NCBI RefSeq assembly: GCF_029637605.1
Contig: NZ_CP121261.1
Span: forward strand, 4,960,001-5,024,000
Direction of reading: 5' to 3'
Origin: Achromobacter spanius
GTDB lineage: Bacteria > Pseudomonadota > Gammaproteobacteria > Burkholderiales > Burkholderiaceae_B
DNA: 64,000 bases
Below, in pieces: positions 54,193 to 63,900 of the stretch. How positions within the stretch are numbered: position 1 is the first letter of the stretch; the number at the start of each line of letters is the position of its first letter. The notes under the pieces were generated by a model that saw only the letters and a list, made by a program, of their open reading frames with translations, did no database searches and had not been told where the DNA came from. A program made the position numbers and the translations under genes.

Positions 54193-55230
54193 ATGTTGAA
54201 TTGCGCAATTCATGGTGCACAGGATCTGCGCCTGGACGAACAGGCACCCGAGCCGCTGGCCGCGACGCAGGTGCGCGTGGGCGTCAAGGCCGTGGGCATC
54301 TGCGGGTCGGACCTGCATTACTACCGGCATGGCAGGGTGGGCGACTTCGTCATCCGCGAGCCGCTGACGCCGGGCCACGAGGCCTCGGGCCAGGTGCTGG
54401 AAGTGGGCGCTTCTGTCACGGCCGTGAAGCCGGGCGACCGCGTGGCGCTGGACCCGGCGCGCACCTGCGGCGTGTGCCGCTACTGCCGGCAAGGCGATTC
54501 CAATCATTGCGAAGCCGTGCACTTTTTCGGCAGCGCCAGCCGGTATCCGCACATGCAGGGCGCGATGCGCGAACAAGTGGTGGTGCAGGAAAAGCAGTGC
54601 CTGCCCGTGCCGGATAGTTTGTCGTTCGAACTCGCCGCCTTCGGCGAGCCCTTGGCGGTGGCGCTGCACGCCGTGCGCAGCGCCGGCAGCCTGCTGGGCA
54701 AGTCGGTGATGGTGGTGGGCGCCGGACCCATCGGCGCGCTGACCTTGATGGCCGCGCGGCTGGCCGGCGCCAGCCAGGTGACGGTTGTGGACATCGTGGA
54801 CGAAACGCTGGCCACTTGCTCCCGGGTGGGCGCCACGCGCACCCTCAACGCCGCGACCGACCCTGCCGCCATCGATGCGCTGGCCGCGGGCAAGGGCAGC
54901 ATCGACGTGTGCTTCGAAGCCTCCGGCAACTACGCGGGGCTGGCCAACTGCATTCGCGCCACGCGCCCGCGCGGCGTGATCGTCACGGTGGGCACCTTGA
55001 ACGGCAGCAGCGAGCAATGCCCCTTCAACCTGATCATGGTGAAAAGCCTGTCCGTGATCGGCAGTTTTCGCTTTGTCGATGAATACGCCTGGGCCGTGGA
55101 CTATTTAAGCCGTGGCGTACTGGACGTGTCGCCCCTGCTGACGGCGGCGGTGCCGGTGCGCAACGTGCATGACGCCTTCACGCTGGCGGCCGATCGGCAG
55201 CGGGCAATGAAAGTGATGGTGACGTTCTGA
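54193..55230 (+). CDS. zinc-dependent alcohol dehydrogenase, L-idonate 5-dehydrogenase-like
   Basis: Medium-chain dehydrogenase of 345 residues. Catalytic zinc: Cys in [13 protein letters not shown] near residue 37. Structural zinc: four cysteines in [15 protein letters not shown] near residue 93. The Rossmann motif GAGPIGALT is near residue 177. This is the family of L-idonate 5-dehydrogenase, sorbitol dehydrogenase and related polyol enzymes. Its place between the UxuR-like regulator and mannonate dehydratase suggests oxidation of a sugar acid that feeds the pathway. The ribosome site is weak. Confidence 0.88.
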   Translation: MLNCAIHGAQDLRLDEQAPEPLAATQVRVGVKAVGICGSDLHYYRHGRVGDFVIREPLTPGHEASGQVLEVGASVTAVKPGDRVALDPARTCGVCRYCRQGDSNHCEAVHFFGSASRYPHMQGAMREQVVVQEKQCLPVPDSLSFELAAFGEPLAVALHAVRSAGSLLGKSVMVVGAGPIGALTLMAARLAGASQVTVVDIVDETLATCSRVGATRTLNAATDPAAIDALAAGKGSIDVCFEASGNYAGLANCIRATRPRGVIVTVGTLNGSSEQCPFNLIMVKSLSVIGSFRFVDEYAWAVDYLSRGVLDVSPLLTAAVPVRNVHDAFTLAADRQRAMKVMVTF

Positions 55231-55289
55231 CGCGGCTTTCAGCCGTTAGCCCCAGTTTCTATTCCCCTTCCGCCTACCCGAAAACCAAA

Positions 55290-56501
55290 ATGAAAATTAC
55301 GAATGCTCGCGTGATTGTTTGTTCGCCGGGACGCAACTTCGTCACCTTGAAAATCGAAACCGACCAAGGTCTGACCGGCATCGGCGACGCCACCTTGAAC
55401 GGGCGCGAACTGGCGGTGTCGGCCTATCTGACCGAACACGTCATTCCCTGCCTGATCGGGCGCGACGCGCATCAGATCGAGGACATCTGGCAGTACCTGT
55501 ACAAAGGCGCCTACTGGCGGCGCGGCCCGGTCACCATGACGGCGATTGCCGCCGTGGACACCGCGCTGTGGGACCTGAAGGCCAAGGCGGCGGGCATGCC
55601 GCTATACCAACTGCTGGGCGGCAAGAGCCGCAGCGGCGTCATGGTTTACGGCCACGCCAACGGCTCGGACATCGAGCACACGCTGGATGAAGTGCTGCGC
55701 TATGTGGACATGGGCTACCGAGCCATCCGCGCGCAAAGCGGCGTGCCGGGGCTGGACAAGGTCTACGGCGTGGGGCGCGGCAACCTGTTCTACGAACCCG
55801 CCGACGCCGACCTGCCCAGCGAGCACGACTGGTCCACCGAAAAGTACCTGCGCCACACGCCCCAGCTATTCGACCGCATCCGCGACAAGCTGGGCTTTGA
55901 ACACCATCTGCTGCACGACGTGCATCACCGCCTGACGCCGATCGAAGCCGGGCGGCTGGGCAAGTCGCTGGAACCCTACAACCTGTTCTGGATGGAAGAC
56001 GCCACGCCGGCCGAAAACCAGGATGCCTTCCGCCTGATCCGGCAGCACACGACCACGCCGCTGGCCGTGGGCGAGATCTTCAATTCCATCTGGGACTGCA
56101 AGGACCTGGTGCAGAACCAGTTGATCGACTACATCCGGACCACCGTGGTGCACGCGGGCGGCATCACGCATCTGCGCCGCATTGCGGACCTGGCTTCGCT
56201 GTATCAGGTGCGCACCGGCTGCCACGGCGCCACCGACCTGTCGCCGGTGTGCATGGGGGCGGCGCTGCACTTTGATTTGTGGGTGCCCAATTTCGGCATC
56301 CAGGAATACATGCGCCACACGGAAGAGACCGACGCCGTGTTCCCGCACGCCTATACGTTCGCCCAAGGCATGCTGTACCCCGGTGATGTGCCGGGCCACG
56401 GCGTGGACATCGACGAGACGCTGGCCGCCAAGTATCCGTACAAGCGCGCCTACCTGCCGGTGAACCGCTTGCAGCAGGACGGCACGCTATGGAACTGGTA
56501 G
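55290..56501 (+). CDS. manD: D-mannonate dehydratase (enolase superfamily, ManD/RspA type)
   Basis: Enolase-superfamily dehydratase of 403 residues that converts D-mannonate to 2-keto-3-deoxygluconate. The capping domain starts [20 protein letters not shown] (core shown). Metal ligands fit [13 protein letters not shown] near residue 208 (Asp-x-His), WMEDATPAE near 234 (Glu) and VGEIFNS near 260 (Glu). PGHGVDIDE near 370 is a hallmark of ManD. Some RspA relatives are poorly active, so substrate specificity is inferred from the adjacent uxuB. It overlaps uxuB by 13 bases. Confidence 0.9.
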   Translation: MKITNARVIVCSPGRNFVTLKIETDQGLTGIGDATLNGRELAVSAYLTEHVIPCLIGRDAHQIEDIWQYLYKGAYWRRGPVTMTAIAAVDTALWDLKAKAAGMPLYQLLGGKSRSGVMVYGHANGSDIEHTLDEVLRYVDMGYRAIRAQSGVPGLDKVYGVGRGNLFYEPADADLPSEHDWSTEKYLRHTPQLFDRIRDKLGFEHHLLHDVHHRLTPIEAGRLGKSLEPYNLFWMEDATPAENQDAFRLIRQHTTTPLAVGEIFNSIWDCKDLVQNQLIDYIRTTVVHAGGITHLRRIADLASLYQVRTGCHGATDLSPVCMGAALHFDLWVPNFGIQEYMRHTEETDAVFPHAYTFAQGMLYPGDVPGHGVDIDETLAAKYPYKRAYLPVNRLQQDGTLWNW

Positions 56502-58024
56502 CGGCCGGCGTGCAGCGGCTGGCGCCTGAGTGCCTTGCCGCGCTGCCCTTGGACGTGGCGCGGCCGACATATGACCGCAACGCCTTGCGCGTGGGCATCG
56601 TGCATCTGGGCCTGGGCGCGTTCGCGCGCGCGCATCTGGCGGCGGTCAACGAAGCCGCGCTGCATGCGGGCGGGGGCGAGGATCTGGCCTGGGGCATTTG
56701 CGGCGTGTCCTTGCGGCAGGCCGACACGCGCGATGCGCTGGCGCCGCAAGCGGGCCTGTACACCTTGGCGCTGCGTAGCGCCGACGCGACCGGCCGCGAG
56801 CAACAGCAAGTCACCGTAATCGGCTGCCTGCTGGAAATGCTGGTTGCGCCGGAGGATCCGCAGGCCGTGCTGGCGCGCATTGCGCATGCGGACACGCGCA
56901 TCGTCAGCGTGACCGTGACCGAAAAAGGCTATTGCCACGATCCGGCCAGCGGCCGCTTGAACCTGCAACACCCCGACATCGTGCACGACCTTGCGCAAGC
57001 GCAGGCGCCTCGCAGCACCATCGGCTTTCTGGTGCGGGGTTTGCAGCAACGGCGCGCGGCGGGGCAGGGCCCGATCACGCTGATGTCGCTGGACAACCTG
57101 CCCAGCAACGGGCATCTGCTGCGCGGCATGGTGCTGGCGTTTGCGCGGCAGGTGGACCCGGCATTGGCGACGTGGATCGAAACCTTGTGCGCGTTCCCGT
57201 GTTCGATGGTGGACCGCATCGTGCCGCGCACAACCGATCGCGACCGGTGCGATGTGGCGCGGGCGCTGGGCATGGACGACGCCTGGCCAGTGTTGGGTGA
57301 GCCCTATCTGGAATGGGTGGTGGAAGATCAATTCGCGGCGGGCCGCCCGGACTGGGCCGCGGGCGGCGCGCGCTTTGTGGCCGAGGCCGCGCCGTTTGAA
57401 ACCTTGAAGCTGCGTACGGTCAACGGCGTGCATTCGGCGCTGGCGTATTTGTCGGTGATGGCGGGCTGGGCAACGGTGGACGAAGCGATGGCGCAGCCCG
57501 CGTTGAAGGCGTATCTGGCGGCGTTGATGCAGGATGAAATCGTGCCGACGCTGCCGCCCTTGCCGGGCCTGGATCTGGCGCGCTATCAGCAAAGGCTGTT
57601 GCAGCGCTTTGAGAACCCGGCGTTGAAGCATCAGACTCGGCAGATTGCGATGGACGGTTCGCAGAAGCTGCCGCAGCGCTTGCTGGACACCGTGCGGGCG
57701 CGGTTGGCGACGGATTCGCCCATCGGCAAGCTGGCGCTGGCGGTTGCCGCGTGGCTGCATTTCCTGCGTGGCGTTGATGAGGCAGGCTTGCGCTACGACA
57801 TCCAGGACCCGATGGCCGCCGAGCTGGCGCAACGCTATACGCAAGCTGAACTTGCCGCTGAACGCAGTGGCCCTGGGCCGGCCGCCATGCTGGCCTGGAC
57901 GGAAACGCTGACCAGCGTGGCTGCGGTGTTTGGTGATCTGGGCGACGACCCGCGTTTTGTACGGGCCGTGTCGCAGGCGGCGCACGCGCTGCGCAGCCAA
58001 GGGGTGAGCGGAGCGCTGGCCTGA
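56489..58024 (+). CDS. uxuB: fructuronate reductase / mannitol dehydrogenase family
   Basis: Long-chain NAD-dependent dehydrogenase of 511 residues (E. coli UxuB about 486). The nucleotide motif [13 protein letters not shown] is near residue 35; [13 protein letters not shown] near residue 140 and [13 protein letters not shown] near residue 235 are conserved, and the catalytic Lys is predicted in [19 protein letters not shown]. With ManD it completes D-fructuronate to D-mannonate to 2-keto-3-deoxygluconate. The start overlaps manD. The next stage enzymes (KDG kinase and aldolase) are not in the window. Confidence 0.9.
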   Translation: MELVAAGVQRLAPECLAALPLDVARPTYDRNALRVGIVHLGLGAFARAHLAAVNEAALHAGGGEDLAWGICGVSLRQADTRDALAPQAGLYTLALRSADATGREQQQVTVIGCLLEMLVAPEDPQAVLARIAHADTRIVSVTVTEKGYCHDPASGRLNLQHPDIVHDLAQAQAPRSTIGFLVRGLQQRRAAGQGPITLMSLDNLPSNGHLLRGMVLAFARQVDPALATWIETLCAFPCSMVDRIVPRTTDRDRCDVARALGMDDAWPVLGEPYLEWVVEDQFAAGRPDWAAGGARFVAEAAPFETLKLRTVNGVHSALAYLSVMAGWATVDEAMAQPALKAYLAALMQDEIVPTLPPLPGLDLARYQQRLLQRFENPALKHQTRQIAMDGSQKLPQRLLDTVRARLATDSPIGKLALAVAAWLHFLRGVDEAGLRYDIQDPMAAELAQRYTQAELAAERSGPGPAAMLAWTETLTSVAAVFGDLGDDPRFVRAVSQAAHALRSQGVSGALA

Positions 58025-58025
58025 A

Positions 58026-58796
58026 TCAGCCCGGCTTCTTCACCACGATCGTGGCCGTGTCGCTGGTGAACGAGCCGTCTTCTTGCACGTCGAAATGCGC
58101 GCGCACCACGTCAGGCGCAATGCTGAACATATGGCGCAGCGCCGCCACCAGCGTGTCCGGCGTGCGCATGCGCGTGACCCAGGTCTGGAATTCCAGCGGC
58201 AGGCGGCGCGGCGACAGGCCGTGCAACGTGAAGCCGGCCTCGGTCAGCATGCGCGTCCATTCGGCCACCGAGTAGTCGCGCACGTGTGACGTGTCGCGCA
58301 GCACTTCTATCGTTTGCAGCCAGGTGTCCAGCAGCGGCTCGCCGGGCGACACCACATCGGCAAACACGGCGATGCCGCCCGGCTTGAGCACGCGGAACGC
58401 TTCGCGCAGGCCCCGGCCGGCGTCTTGCCAGTGGTGCGTGGAATAGCGCGACATCACCAGGTCGAACTCGCCATCGGCAAAGGGCAGGTATTCGGCCTTG
58501 CCCTGGCGCGTGACCAGGTTGGCCAGGCCGCGCTTGGCGGCTTCGCCCGCCACCACGTCCAGCATTTGCTGGGACAGGTCGTAGGCGGTGACGTCCTTGA
58601 CCTCGGGCGCCACGTGAAAGCTCACGTGGCCACCGCCACAGCCCAGGTCCAGCACGCGCGCCTGGGGGTGTTGGCGGGCGATGCCGGCCATTTGCAGCAG
58701 GTCTTCGCCTTGGGCGTGGACGGCGCTGGTCAGGTACGCCGTGGCGCGGGGGCTGAACTGGCGGTCGACGGCGGCGTCGTGGGTGCTGGCGGTCAT
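58026..58796 (-). CDS. class I SAM-dependent methyltransferase
   Basis: Methyltransferase of 256 residues. The SAM motif VLDLGCGGGHVSFHVAP is near residue 47, followed by DVTAYDLSQQMLDVV (acidic loop) and the motif-II-like EFDLVMSRYSTHHWQDA. The pattern is that of UbiE/COQ5-like small-molecule methyltransferases; the substrate is unknown. The ATG at 58796 begins MTASTHDAAVDRQF. It is convergent with uxuB (one base between stops) and divergent from an HTH regulator, which may control it. Confidence 0.85.
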   Translation of the reverse strand: MTASTHDAAVDRQFSPRATAYLTSAVHAQGEDLLQMAGIARQHPQARVLDLGCGGGHVSFHVAPEVKDVTAYDLSQQMLDVVAGEAAKRGLANLVTRQGKAEYLPFADGEFDLVMSRYSTHHWQDAGRGLREAFRVLKPGGIAVFADVVSPGEPLLDTWLQTIEVLRDTSHVRDYSVAEWTRMLTEAGFTLHGLSPRRLPLEFQTWVTRMRTPDTLVAALRHMFSIAPDVVRAHFDVQEDGSFTSDTATIVVKKPG

Positions 58797-58889
58797 GGGA
58801 TTCCTTTAATGGCGTTGTGCGGGATGTCAGGTGCAGGCGCTAAGATAGGCCGGCCTTTATACACGTACAAGTCCATTGCTTATCCTGGT

Positions 58890-59720
58890 ATGACTACTTC
58901 CCCCCAAGGCACGGCCTCCCAAGACGGATCGCCCCTGCGCCGCCAGGCACTGGGTGAATTCGTGCGCAGCGCGCGCTCCCGCATCACCCCGCGCATGGCC
59001 GGGCTGCCCGAAGGCATGCGGCGGCGCACGCCGGGCCTGCGCCGCGAAGAGGTCGCGCAGTTGTGCGGCATCAGCGTCACTTGGTACACGTGGATCGAAC
59101 AGGGGCGCGAGGTCTCGGTGTCGCCGTCCGTGTGGTCGCGCATTGCGGGCGTGCTGCAATTGGCGCGCGCGGAACGCGCCTACCTGTTCGATCTGGCCGA
59201 CTGCGCCGACCCGCAACACGCGCGCGACGACGCGGGCGCCGCGCCCGGCCCCTTGCAGGAATGCGTGGACGCGATCAACGCGCCGGCCTATGTGCTGGAC
59301 CGCGCCTGGAACGTGCTGGCCTGTAATGAGCCGCTGCGCGATCTGTTCGACAACTGGCCCACGCGCGACCCCGAACCCAACCTGCTGCGCTACATCTTCC
59401 TGGACCCGGCCGCCCGTGATCTGGTGGTGGACTGGGACCAGCGCGCGCGCCGCGTCGTGGCGGAATTTCGCGCCGACGCGGGCGCGCATCTGGATGAGTC
59501 CGCCGTGTTGGCCTTGCTGGACACGCTGAGCCGCCAAAGCCCTGTGTTCGCGCATTGGTGGACGCGCCACGCGGTGGTGGAGCGCGAAGGCGGCTTGCGC
59601 GAATTCCAGCATCCGCGCGACGGCAAGCTGGCGTTTCAGCAGATCACGTTCCGGCTGGCCACGCATCCGGACTTGAAGCTGGTGATGTTGTTGAGCGGCG
59701 CGGCGCCTGAAGACCGGTAG
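58890..59720 (+). CDS. helix-turn-helix regulator with MmyB-like C-terminal domain
   Basis: Regulator of 276 residues. The N-terminal XRE-type HTH is at about residues 18-90 (LGEFVRSARSRITPR, then RRTPGLRREEVAQLCGISVTW cut to its core). The C-terminal 150 residues match the MmyB ligand-binding domain (YVLDRAWNVLACNEPLRDLF and VVEREGGLREFQHP). Such proteins often control a divergent enzyme; the methyltransferase 93 bases away is the likely target. The ATG at 58890 is preferred; the open frame to 58314 runs through the methyltransferase. Confidence 0.88.
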   Translation: MTTSPQGTASQDGSPLRRQALGEFVRSARSRITPRMAGLPEGMRRRTPGLRREEVAQLCGISVTWYTWIEQGREVSVSPSVWSRIAGVLQLARAERAYLFDLADCADPQHARDDAGAAPGPLQECVDAINAPAYVLDRAWNVLACNEPLRDLFDNWPTRDPEPNLLRYIFLDPAARDLVVDWDQRARRVVAEFRADAGAHLDESAVLALLDTLSRQSPVFAHWWTRHAVVEREGGLREFQHPRDGKLAFQQITFRLATHPDLKLVMLLSGAAPEDR

Positions 59721-59723
59721 CGT

Positions 59724-60803
59724 TCAGGCCTTGGCCGTGGAGAACAAACTGTCTTGCATCCCCGCGTCGACCAGGCCCTGCAATAGCTTCTTGACCGGCG
59801 CGGGAAGCGCCATCGACGCCAGCTTGTCGGCCGGCACCCAGCGTTCGGGTAACGACGATTCGCGCAGGCTGGCCGCGCGCACCGGCACCAGCCAGGGGCG
59901 GATGTGCAGTCGGTAGTGCGTGAACGTGTGCGCGAAGGCGGCCAGCTCAAAGCGTTGTTCGGGTTCCAGGCCCAGCGCCCGGGAAGCGGCGTCGGGGTCG
60001 CCCGCTACGTCGAATTCAGGCAGGCTCCAGAGCCCGCCCCAGATGCCCGGTTCAGGCCGCTGCTGCAACAGGAAAGCGCCCTGGTATTGCAGCACCAACA
60101 TGCCCGTTTCGCGTTCGGGGATCGTCTTGCGCACCTTGGGCGTGGGCAGTTCGGCCTGGCGTCCTTCGCGGCGGGCGACGCAGGTCTGTGCCATGGGACA
60201 TCGATCACAGGCGGGCTTGCCGCGCGTACAGAGCGTGGCGCCCAGATCCATCAAGCCTTGCGTGTAGGCGGCCATGTCCAGGCCGGGCGCCGCCTCGACC
60301 TGCGCGTCGGCCAGCGCCCACAGCCGGGTTTCGATCTCGCGCTTGGCGGGGTCGCCAGTGATGCCAAAGTGGCGGGTGAACACGCGCTTGACGTTGCCGT
60401 CCAGAATGGGTGAACGCTCGCCGTAGGCGAAGGCGGCAATGGCGGCGGCGGTGGACCGGCCGATGCCGGGCAGCGTGGCGATGGCTTCGGCGGAAGGCGG
60501 AAAACTTCCGTTCCAGTTTTCAGCGATCTGCACTGCGCAGCGATGCAGGTTGCGGGCGCGGGCGTAGTAGCCCAGCCCCGCCCAATACGGCATCACGTCT
60601 TCCTGCGTGGCGGCGGCCAGCGCGGCCACGTCCGGAAAGCGTTGCAGGAAGCGCTCGTAATACGGAATCACCGTGGCCACTTGCGTTTGCTGCAGCATGA
60701 TCTCGGATAGCCAGATCCGATACGGGTCACGTGTGTTTTGCCAGGGCAGATCGTGGCGGCCATGCTGGCGTTGCCAGGCAACGATTCGAGGGGCGAAGTC
60801 CAT
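59724..60803 (-). CDS. mutY: A/G-specific adenine DNA glycosylase
   Basis: Base-excision repair glycosylase of 359 residues that removes adenine mispaired with 8-oxoguanine. The opening WQRQHGRHDLPWQNTRDPYR and IMLQQTQVATV near residue 38 are highly conserved. The helix-hairpin-helix is TLPGIGRSTAAAIAAFAYG near residue 112, and the 4Fe-4S cluster has the expected spacing C-x6-C-x2-C-x5-C (CTRGKPACDRCPMAQTC near residue 195). The C-terminal third is a NUDIX-like 8-oxoG recognition domain. The ATG at 60803 begins MDFAPRIVAWQ. It is divergent from the following gene. Confidence 0.96.
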   Translation of the reverse strand: MDFAPRIVAWQRQHGRHDLPWQNTRDPYRIWLSEIMLQQTQVATVIPYYERFLQRFPDVAALAAATQEDVMPYWAGLGYYARARNLHRCAVQIAENWNGSFPPSAEAIATLPGIGRSTAAAIAAFAYGERSPILDGNVKRVFTRHFGITGDPAKREIETRLWALADAQVEAAPGLDMAAYTQGLMDLGATLCTRGKPACDRCPMAQTCVARREGRQAELPTPKVRKTIPERETGMLVLQYQGAFLLQQRPEPGIWGGLWSLPEFDVAGDPDAASRALGLEPEQRFELAAFAHTFTHYRLHIRPWLVPVRAASLRESSLPERWVPADKLASMALPAPVKKLLQGLVDAGMQDSLFSTAKA

Positions 60804-60944
60804 GGCGGCAATTATCGCATCGCCCTCTTGCCGGGCTTTGGACGAGCGGTTACAACTATTGGCACTACAGCGCGAACGCGCCACGACTTCACTTTCACGG
60901 CCCTTGTTGGCCCGCGTGACCGTCAAGCGAGGCGGCTCGCGTCG

Positions 60945-60971
60945 CTGGAGGGGGCCTCCAGAATTTTGGAG
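60945..60971 (+). promoter_or_regulatory. mutually exclusive hairpins in the indolepyruvate oxidoreductase leader
   Basis: CTGGAGG, loop GGG, CCTCCAG (60945-60961) forms a perfect 7-bp stem. The 3' strand of that stem can instead pair with the ribosome-binding site TTGGAG downstream (CTCCA 60956-60960 with TGGAG 60967-60971). Both cannot form together, which suggests on/off folding at the ribosome site of the gene starting at 60977. It is read from sequence only. Confidence 0.45.
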
Positions 60972-60976
60972 TAGAC

Positions 60977-63900
60977 ATGAATGCCCCCCTGCCAGCCGCC
61001 GTACGCACGGCGCTTGAATCCGTCCAGCTGGACGACAAGTACACCTTGGAATCCGGGCGCGCCTGGATGAGCGGCATCCATGCCCTGGTCCGGCTGCCCA
61101 TGATGCAGCGCGTGCGCGATGCACAGGCGGGCTTGAACACGGCGGGCTTCGTGTCCGGCTACCGCGGGTCCCCGCTGGGAGGGGTGGACCAGAACATGTG
61201 GAAGGCGGCCAAGCACCTGAAGGCGCACCACGTTGAGTTCCAGCCCGGCATCAACGAAGACCTGGCGGCGACAGCGGTCTGGGGCTCGCAACAGGTCAAC
61301 CTGTTTCCCGGCGCAAAATACGACGGCGTCTTTGGCATGTGGTACGGCAAGGGCCCCGGCGTGGACCGTTGCGGCGACGTCTTCAAGCACGCCAATGCAG
61401 CGGGCACGTCGCGCCATGGCGGCGTGCTGGTGGTGGCGGGTGACGACCATCCGGCCAAGTCATCCACCTTGCCGCACCAGAGCGACCACATCCTGAAGGC
61501 CTGCATGATTCCGGTGCTGTTTCCGTCCAGCGTCCAGGAAGTGCTGGATTACGGCCTGCACGGCTGGGCCATGAGCCGCTACGCGGGCGTGTGGGTGGGC
61601 ATGAAGTGCATCACCGATATCGTCGAAGTGTCCGCGTCGGTGGACGTGGACCCGCAGCGCGTGCAAATCCAGTTGCCCGAAGATTTCATCTTGCCACCCG
61701 ACGGCCTGAACATCCGCCTGGCCGACACGCCGCTGCAACAAGAGGCGCGGCTGCTGGACTACAAGCTGTACGCCGCGCTGGCCTACGCGCGCGCCAACAA
61801 GCTGAATCGTGAGCTCTGGCACTTGCCGCAACGCGATGCGCGCTTTGGCATCATGACGTCGGGCAAGGCGTATCTGGACACGCGCCAGGCGCTGTCGGAC
61901 CTGGGCTTGACGGAAACCGTGTGCCAGCGCATCGGCCTGCGCCTGTTCAAGGTGGGCATGGTGTGGCCGCTGGAATCCACCGGCACGCAGCAGTTTGCCG
62001 AGGGGCTGGACGAGATTCTGGTGGTGGAGGAAAAGCGCCAGGTGCTGGAATACCAACTGAAGGAAGAGCTGTTCAGTTGGATCGGCAGCGGCAAGAAGAT
62101 TCCGCGCGTGGTTGGAAAGTTCGACGACAAGGATGGCGGCGAATGGTCCGTGCCGCAGGGCAACTGGCTGCTGCCCGCGCACTACGAGTTTTCGCCCGCG
62201 ATGGTGGCGCGTGCGATCGCCGCGCGGCTGATGCGCTTTGATCTGCCGGAAGACGTGCGCGCCGGCATCGATGCGCGCCTGACATTCATCCGCGAGCGCG
62301 AACAGGCGCTGGCGCGCCCGCGCGTGGTGGAAGAGCGCAAGCCGTGGTTCTGTTCGGGCTGTCCGCACAACACCTCGACCCGCTTGCCGGAGGGCTCGCG
62401 TGGCATGGCGGGCATCGGCTGCCACTACATGGTCAGGTGGATGGACCGCAGCACTGAGGTCTATACGCAGATGGGCGGAGAAGGGGTGCCCTGGGTGGGC
62501 CAGGCTCCCTTTACTGAAGAAAAGCACGTCTTCGCCAACCTGGGCGACGGCACGTATTTTCATTCGGGCCTGTTGGCGATACGCGCGGCCGTGGCGGCCA
62601 AGGTGCCCATCACCTACAAGATCCTGTTCAACGACGCGGTTGCCATGACGGGCGGGCAGCCGGTGGACGGCCCTATCAACGTGCCGATGATCAGCCGGCA
62701 GGTGGCGGCCGAGGGCATCGACAAGATCGTGGTGGTGACGGACGACCCGGACAAATACAAGGACATCTCTGACTTGGCGTCCGGCGTGCCGGTGATGCAT
62801 CGCGACGAACTGGACGCGGTGATGCGCGATCTGCGCGAGCATCCCGGGGTATCGGTACTGATCTATGACCAGACCTGCGCCACCGAAAAACGCCGCCGCC
62901 GCAAACGCAATGCCTACCCCGACCCCGCCCGCCGCGTGGTTATCAACGAGCGTGTGTGCGAAGGCTGTGGAGATTGCTCGAAGGCGTCGCATTGCTTGTC
63001 GGTGGAGCCGCTGGAAACGGAGTTCGGCCGCAAGCGCAAGATCAACCAATCAAGCTGCAACAAGGATTTTTCCTGTTTGAAGGGCTTCTGCCCGAGCTTT
63101 GTGACGGTGGAAGGCGGCAAGCTGAAAAAGCCCAAGGCCTTGTCGCAAGAGGGTGTGGTGGACGAAGGCGTGCCGCAGCCCTGTGTGCCGTTGCTGGATC
63201 AACCGTATGGCGTGTTCATTGCCGGCGTGGGCGGCACGGGTGTGGTCACCATTGGGCAATTGCTGGGCATGGCCGCGCATCTGGAGGGCAGGGGCTGTTC
63301 GGTGCTGGATATGGCCGGCCTGGCGCAAAAGGGCGGCGCGGTGTATTCGCACGTGGTGCTGGCGGAATCTCCCGGCCATTTGTTGAATACGCGGGTTGCC
63401 ATGGGCGAGGCCGACTTGTTGCTGGCGGGCGACCTGGTGGTGGCGACCAGCGCGGACAGCATGGCGCGTGTGCGCCCTGGCCGCACGCGCGTGCTGTTGA
63501 ACAGCGACACCGCGCCCACGGCTGCATTCGTGGCCAACCCCAATTGGACGCTGCCTGGCGCCAACCTGACGGCGGACCTGCAAGCCGCGTGCGGCAAAGA
63601 CAAGCTGTACGCGGTTGATGCCGCCGCGATGGCCGTGGCGCTGCTGGGCGACGCGATCTATTCCAATCCCTTGATGATGGGATACGCCTATCAAAAAGGC
63701 TGGATTCCGCTATCGCAAGCGGCGCTGCTGCGCGCGATTGAGTTGAACGGCCAGCAGGTTGGAAACAATCTCACCGCCTTTGCCTGGGGCCGCCGCGCGG
63801 CGCATGACCCGGCCGACGTAGCGCGGTTGATGGCCAACGGCGGCGTGCCGCTGGCGCCGCCGGAAGACATCATCGAGATCAAGCGGCCGCGCACGGCGAA

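Noticed and set aside
58849..58858. AGGCCGGCCT palindrome between the methyltransferase and its divergent HTH regulator as an operator
   Set aside because: In GC-rich DNA a 10-bp GC palindrome is expected by chance too often; no second copy supports it.
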